This document shows positions 58,976 to 64,000 of a stretch of 64,000 bases of DNA, one piece after another; positions within the stretch are counted from its first letter, which is position 1; every line of letters begins with the position of its first letter. The stretch is taken from positions 76,491,106 to 76,555,105 of the forward strand of contig NC_065922.1 in the NCBI RefSeq assembly GCF_024586455.1, given 5' to 3'. A program made the translations under genes and the position numbers. This DNA comes from Bactrocera neohumeralis. Taxonomy: Eukaryota; Arthropoda; Insecta; Diptera; Tephritidae. Under the pieces are notes generated by a model. It was not told where the DNA came from and made no database searches. It was given only the letters and a program-made list of their open reading frames with translations.

Positions 58976-59440
58976 GTTTTTGAGATATCGATCTGAAATT
59001 TTGCACACGTCCTTTTCTCACTAAGACGCTGCTCATTTGTCGGAACCGCCAATATGGGATCATTATTGCATATAGCTGCCATATAAACTGAACGATCGGA
59101 ATCAATTGCTTATATGGAAAACGTTTTCATTTGATGGGATATCTTCACGAAATTTGGCATGGATTATTTTTTAAGGCGATATTGTAATATACGAAGAATT
59201 GTTTAAATTGGAGCACTACAACATATACATACGTCATATAAACTGAACGATCGAAATCAGGTTATTATATGACCTTGTTTATTTGAAGAGATATCTTCTC
59301 AAAATTTAGCATGGATTATTGTTCAAAGCGATACTACAATCACCGCATAAATTGTTCATATAGCTGCCATACAAACCGAACAAACAAAATAAACTTTTTG
59401 TATAGAAACTGTTTTACTAGTGAGGCTTATTCTAGCTTGG
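58975..59440. repeat. Interspersed 'gctgccatac' repeat, copy 4
   Basis: Starts with the same head as 15445 ('gatatcgatctgaaattttg', 'cacacgtccttttctc', 'gctgctcatttgtcggaa'). It then shows three tandem units anchored by 'catatagctgccatataaac' (59070), 'acatatacatacgtcatataaac' (59220) and 'catatagctgccatacaaac' (59358), spaced about 140-150 bp. Each carries the 'ggaaaac', 'gatatcttc' and 'ttggcatggatta' boxes. Confidence 0.78.
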
Positions 59441-59545
59441 GTGCAACTGAAGTTAACGTTTTTTCTTGTTTTTTATAGATTTCTGATTAAAAAATTTCTT
59501 AAATTTTCCAAAAATAAGTTAAATTAAAAATTATATTTTTATATT

Positions 59546-59581
59546 GATTAGAAATATGAAAAGACTTTTTCGACTACCCAA
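59546..59581 (+). mobile_element. Solo mariner terminal repeat, transposase-end side
   Basis: 'tagaaatatgaaaagacttt' runs directly into 'ttcgactacccaa' (ending at 59581), followed by TA. This is the complement of the left end of the mariner at 22545, including the subterminal 'cttttcatatttcta'. No transposase sequence is attached, so it is a solo end or the edge of a deleted copy. Confidence 0.8.
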
Positions 59582-59584
59582 TAT

Positions 59585-59770
59585 AAACAAAAATATATGT
59601 AGATATATATATGTAAATATTTTTGTTCTTTTTTTATTTTTTTTTATTTAATAATTTTTAATATTTTTTTTATACAAAACTCAATATTTTTTTTTGTTAA
59701 ATTCACACATTATTAGAATAATTTTTTTTCTAAGAAAATCTGCTTAAAAATTGTAACTCCATTTTTTTTC
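59585..59770. repeat. AT-rich low-complexity block
   Basis: T-runs with TATATATG words, directly upstream of the strong acceptor at 59779. Confidence 0.6.
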
Positions 59771-59779
59771 TATTTTCAG

Positions 59780-59796
59780 CCAAATCATCAATTAAA
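59780..59796 (+). other. Possible 17-nt microexon (weak)
   Basis: A strong acceptor ('ttttttttctattttcag', AG at 59778-59779) and a consensus donor (GTAAGTAAA from 59797) frame only 17 bases, ccaaatcatcaattaaa. This could be a microexon, a decayed recursive site or coincidence in T-rich DNA. It is on the same strand as the candidates at 14556 and 28682. Confidence 0.2.
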
Positions 59797-59799
59797 GTA

Positions 59800-61665
59800 A
59801 GTAAATTTCCACGAATTAATAATTACCTTTTGTAAATGAGCATTTTTCCGAAATATTTTTGAATATGCATAATTAGCCTCTCACCTCAAATAGCTGTACT
59901 GCGGCTTGTAAATCGCGCTCGAATGCTGCAAAGCGCATATTTCACTTGCAATTATCGTTTGAACTTTTAATTTTCGCAAATTAATTTCCACTGCAATGTG
60001 CATAATTATGCATTAACTATTTACACGCACCGTTATGTGTGTAATTTCAAAAATTTGAATGCATTTCTGTCTGCGATTGCGAACTTTGGCATTGTTGCAA
60101 GCGGCGCCGTCCATTATTCATGGCGTTTTCGTGCAACAGTCGAAAAAATTTCATTGACGTTTCACGTGAAAGTTGTTGTTGCTGTTGTTATTGTTGCAGT
60201 TGTCATGCCGAAGCGCGAAATTTGAAATTAAAAATGTATTTTAGATTTATTTTAGAATTCCAGTTTGGGCATTTCATATTCGATTAAAGCTTTTTCTGCT
60301 TTTATTGTGGAAAGTAATATTTTTTACAAAAACATGGCAAATAAATAAAGCGCACACAAAATAAAAAGTCAAATAGACGGAACAATTTTTATTTGCAACA
60401 CAACTATGCAACACGAGCGGCAGGCGGATGTGCGCTGCTTTGCACGCAAACTTTTGCACATGAGTGTGCTTTTTATTTATATTTGCATACTTGTTTGCAT
60501 ATATGTATGTGTGCGTGTGCGAAAAACGCATTTATGCAGTGTTGCATTTATATTAGATTTTCACTTGGCCTGCGGCCGGCGCGCTGCACTGCTGCGTCGC
60601 TGACCTGCTGCCTGCTTCCTCGTTGATTTCGCGCTGCACTATTTTTCTTCGCGTTTTTCGTTTGTTTGCTGCTTTTACAAGTATTTACAAATATTTTTGT
60701 TGCAACTTTTTTTCGCTTTTCGCAAACAGCGTTGCATATTTTTCGCCGTTTCGTTAGTTTGCCGCGAGCGTTGGGCGCATACATATGCCAGCAATGACTT
60801 TCGAAATGCTGGAAAAAGTGCAAATTGGATCTCGGTGTGTATGCACGCGCATGTGTATGTATGTGTGTGTGACGTTGCAATGCTTTGCACTTCCCGTGGA
60901 ATGACATGCTCAGCGGCAGCGATAGCGGAAGAAAAACGCTTGGCAGCCGCGATATGGGAGCGTTTTAATGGGGCGCGCAGCAATGACAGCAGCGACTAAA
61001 TAAAGCAACAACAACAATTAAAATTAATGCAGTCGAAATTGAACTGTCTGTTTTTGTGCTGCCAGCGGCCCCACCGTTATCAGCGACCGCAGCCCGCGTT
61101 ATCGACCACAAGCGCTTCGTGCGCTCAGGTTCAGGTTCAAAACGAGTTTAAATCACGCAAATATTATTTATATTTTATTGAATTTGCATATATCTCGCAG
61201 TTGTTATTGTTGTTGTTGCAGCTATATTATTTAATAAATTCCAGTCACACAAATACGCAAGCAAACCACTGTAAGTGCCACAAAAACAACAAATATGTTG
61301 CATGCGTGCACCGGAAGTTGTGAATTTTAATAGCGAATTCGCGCTGCTCGCGCTCGCCGCAGCCGCCACGTATTGATACGCCATATTTGTTGTATCGCCG
61401 GTACGTTGGTTGTTTGTTTTTGCTTTTCAACAAATGACATTGACATAATAATTATGCAATTAAGTGGACAAAGCACTTGCTGCAAGTATTTGTTTATATT
61501 ATATATAAGCACATACAAATACATATATGCATATGTTTATATACCTATACATACAGTTATTTATGTATGTTTGTGTGCCGTAAACTAATATTTGCATTGC
61601 ATGTTAATTAAATGGTAATTTGAATGCAGGAAAAGAGCATACATTTTACGTTTGAGTGACGCCCC
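59800..61665. other. Unique non-coding DNA
   Basis: Contains GTTGTTGTTGTTATTGTTG runs near 60173-60198 and 61201-61219, TACATATG words near 60780 and 61500-61570, and GC-richer patches with CG words at 60400-60640, 60920-60980 and 61320-61380. No gene was recognised. Confidence 0.45.
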
Positions 61666-61669
61666 ATGA

Positions 61670-62300
61670 AAAATAAAAATTAATAAATGTTACAATATGG
61701 CATAATTTTGAAAAATATTAAACATTTGTAAACAAAAATTGTAAAAATGAAAAAAATACATTTTTTTAAATAAACATTCCATATAAATTATTTTTTTAAT
61801 AATTGTTCGACTAATTTTCTTTTTCAAAATTTTAAATTTTTTAACAAATGAAATAAAGTTGAAAAATGTTAAACTCTTTTTTACTTTTTTAGTTAAAAAT
61901 TTTAGAAATTAAAAAAATGAAATTAATTTATAGTTTTTTTTTAATTTAATTATTGGTATTATTTTTTTTTTAAATTAAATTAAATTATTGCTATTTTTTA
62001 TTTTAATTAAATTAAGTATTTTTTTTAGATAATTTTTTTTTAATTGAAATAATCTAGAATTGAGATTTTTATTTTTTTATTTTCCTTTAGCTAAAAATTT
62101 TAGAAATTAAAAAAATTAAATTAATTTATAGCTTTTTTTTAATTTAATTATTATTATAATTTTTTATTAAAATTAAATCAAATTATTGCTATTTTCTATT
62201 TAAATTAAATAAAGTATATTTTATTTTTTGATTAATTTTATTTTGCGAAACTTTTAACATTTGAAATAAATTTGAAAAATATTAAAGATTTGTAAGCAAA
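61670..62300. repeat. AT-rich block with ~198-bp tandem duplication
   Basis: 'aaaaattttagaaattaaaa' occurs at about 61895 and 62092. Both are followed by 'aaattaatttatag', a T run, 'aatttaattatt' and later 'attgctattttttattt' and 'aattaaat.aagtat'. An outer pair ('tttgaaaaatattaaacattt', 'gtaaacaaaaattgtaaaaat') is seen at about 61707 and 62268. It is an old nested duplication. Confidence 0.65.
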
Positions 62301-62379
62301 TATTGTAAAAATAGAAAAAATAAATTAGAGTGTTCAAATAAACAATCTAAATTATTTTTAATTAATTGATTAATTTTCA

Positions 62380-62750
62380 AAAATAATTAATTAATTTTTA
62401 ATGTAAAATAAAATTTATCTAAAATGAATAAAAGAAAAAAGTTAAATAAAATGTTTAATTAAAGAAACATAATTTTCTAAGATAATTAATTAAAAATTAA
62501 TTAATTTAATCAGTTAAAATAAAAATTAATTTAAAATTAATAAAAAAAAAAATAGATAAATAAAATTTTTAATTAAAGAAGCATAATTTTCAAAAAGAAT
62601 TAATTAAAAATTAATTAATTTGATGAAAAATAAAATTAATCTAAAATTAATAAAAAAAAGTTAAATACAAAGAAACATAATTTTCAAAAATAATTAATTT
62701 AAAATTAATTAATTTAATCAGTTAAAATAAAAATTAAATATTTTTGAAAA
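62380..62750. repeat. AT-rich tandem array, ~109-bp unit
   Basis: About 3.4 units share 'gttaaaataaaaattaatttaaaattaataaaaaaa', 'gttaaataaaatttttaatta', 'aagaaacataattttcaaaa' and 'aattaattaaaaattaatta'. Starts are near 62403, 62514, 62623 and 62720 (spacings 111, 109 and 97). Copies are fairly similar, so this array is younger than the others in the window. Confidence 0.8.
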
Positions 62751-62784
62751 TTAATTCAAGGAAAAAAACCTGATTCTTTTCCAC

Positions 62785-63320
62785 CCCAGCTGCCCAACGT
62801 CCCTTGAGTTAGTATTGGCGCTCTGAATAGACATCATTCCTACTTAGCTATTAACTAGAAAGTTTATGGACATGCTGGTTAGGGCAAAGGCCCACTTGAC
62901 ACCTACTGTTATGCCCATAGTTTCGTACTGAAGGACTGAAGTGTAGTCATTTAGTGTGAAGCTGCCTTCTGTATAAGGATTACTACAAAAAAAGTCCGTT
63001 CCTGTTCTTATTTCAACCGTTGATCCGTCGGTGAATATGTAGTTTCCATAGTTGGAACTGTAGATATACGTAACAGATCCATTAATCCACTATTATCTAT
63101 TGTTAAATGAAAACGTTTTGTATTTTTTTCCGCAATGCCATTTTAGCCCGAGTTCATTAACAAAGCCGAGTATGAATTCGCCGAGTTTACCTTCAATGGC
63201 CTAGAATCTTGAACCAACTGGTCGTAAACATTGTCTCATACTTCACTTGTTTATGTATAAACCGGATGTCAAGGATAAACCTTCAGGGCCTTAGTTGATT
63301 TTTCACAATTGGAATCAAAC
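62785..63320 (-). pseudogene. Non-LTR retrotransposon remnant with RNase H domain
   Basis: Minus-strand translation gives a continuous RNase H-like stretch at about 62860-63050. It contains NYIFTDGSTVEIRTGTDF (the TDGS catalytic block), 'FTLNDYTSVLQYETMGITVG' (the acidic E position), 'VKWAFALTSMSINFLVNS' and, after a stop, 'MMSIQSANTNSRDV'. In active enzymes the block near NFLVNS reads V-D-S, so the catalytic aspartate is replaced by asparagine. Upstream (63050-63320) no clear motif is left. It resembles jockey- or I-like ORF2, probably a different element from that at 58450-58975. Confidence 0.78.
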
Positions 63321-64000
63321 ATATATATTTCCGGCTTAATTAGTGAAAATATTCTAAATCAAAAACAATGAATACTGTTAAGGTACCCTGTTCAAAAACC
63401 AGTGTTTCTTGCTTCATCATTTTTCATTCGTAAGAGCTCTTACAACAATTTTTAAATTAAATTTTCCAAAAGGAATAATTTTAATTCAAAATTATGTCGT
63501 CTAATTTTCCTGAGAACTTAACCAAAAAATTTATTTCTTTACTTATGACTCTTTCTAATTTTTTTGTTAAAAAATTAGCAAAATTTCAACTTAATTTATT
63601 CAAAAAAATATTTTTTTTTTAATTTTCACGAAATTTATAAAAAAATATTTCTTTATAACTTGTTTGTGAGCGCAAAAATTCCAAACCTTTGTATCAATAA
63701 GCATTTTATCACCACAATTGGTGGAGAAATTCTAAAGACAACCACAATTGGGCTGAGTTCAACAATCAATCAATCAAATAACCACCAGCCAAAACCAATT
63801 TGTTTGAGCCAAACCGCAAATAAGGAAATGTTAAGGCTTACAAAACAAAAAAATGCCAAAAATAAAAATAAAACCAAACAAGTTGCGTCCAATTGACTCA
63901 GCATTGTTTACTGATCAACTGATCGCGTCAAATTCGATTCGCCGCGAAGCTTTACTGCCAGCAAAAATATCTGCGGAAAGATGATCGAGAAAAGCACGAT
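63320..64000. other. Unique and AT-rich non-coding DNA to the window end
   Basis: T/A runs at 63440-63660, then mixed sequence. The 78-codon frame at 63660-63896 is lysine-, asparagine- and glutamine-rich from A-rich DNA and has no motif. Nothing else was recognised. Confidence 0.4.

Overview
This window looks like non-coding nuclear DNA from a higher fly (Diptera), most likely a tephritid fruit fly. The reasons are AT-rich, T-run-laden sequence, many short (CA)n, (AAC)n and TACATATG-type microsatellites, decayed mariner transposons, remnants of RNase H-bearing non-LTR retrotransposons, and an interspersed repeat around 'catatagctgccatacaaactg' that I recall from fly genomes but could not check. 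I found no complete protein-coding gene, tRNA, rRNA or CRISPR array. Nearly all long reading frames are chance frames in pyrimidine-rich, GC-rich or tandemly repeated DNA.

The best biological reading is one or more very large introns or intergenic DNA around a developmental or neuronal-type gene on the + strand. Two signals support this. A perfect zero-length-exon (recursive) splice site lies at 14555/14556: a long pyrimidine tract, then CAG|GTAAGT. A 38-nt candidate microexon lies at 28682-28719, between a strong acceptor and a strong donor. Weaker exon-like signals are a 17-nt candidate at 59780-59796 (+), an ATG-to-GTGAGT candidate first exon at 49629-49743 (-), and a charged 115-codon open frame at 43513-43857 (+).

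Layout. 1-9.5 kb: unique sequence alternating with a degenerate AAGCTTTT tandem array (2.7-3.8 kb) and AT-rich blocks. 9.5-13 kb: two blocks of ATTACC-type low-complexity DNA around a unique island. 13-17.7 kb: unique sequence with the recursive splice site and the first copy of the 'gctgccatac' repeat. 17.7-23.6 kb: a truncated mariner end, a hairpin-rich block, a GC-rich island, the second 'gctgccatac' copy, a palindromic TCCCGAAATTTCGGGA array, and an internally deleted mariner with both terminal repeats (22545-23547). 23.6-34.6 kb: unique DNA, a third 'gctgccatac' copy, a 296-bp MITE with TA target duplication (27592-27887), the microexon candidate, a mariner pseudogene (32.5-33.1 kb) and a non-LTR relic (34.4 kb). 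34.6-53 kb: unique DNA broken by local degenerate tandem arrays (37.3, 41.2 and 50.3-51.6 kb), AT-rich blocks and another mariner end (48.97-49.08 kb). 53-64 kb: two more loci of the CCCGAAA family, two minus-strand non-LTR/RNase H relics (58.4-59.0 and 62.8-63.3 kb), the fourth 'gctgccatac' copy, a last mariner end (59581), and an AT-rich ~109-bp tandem array.

The dominant theme is repeat decay. Several families recur at separated places, and at least nine local arrays have periods between about 65 and 300 bp, as if the non-coding DNA had grown by repeated small tandem duplications as well as by transposon insertion. I saw no convincing evidence of a new multi-gene biological system.
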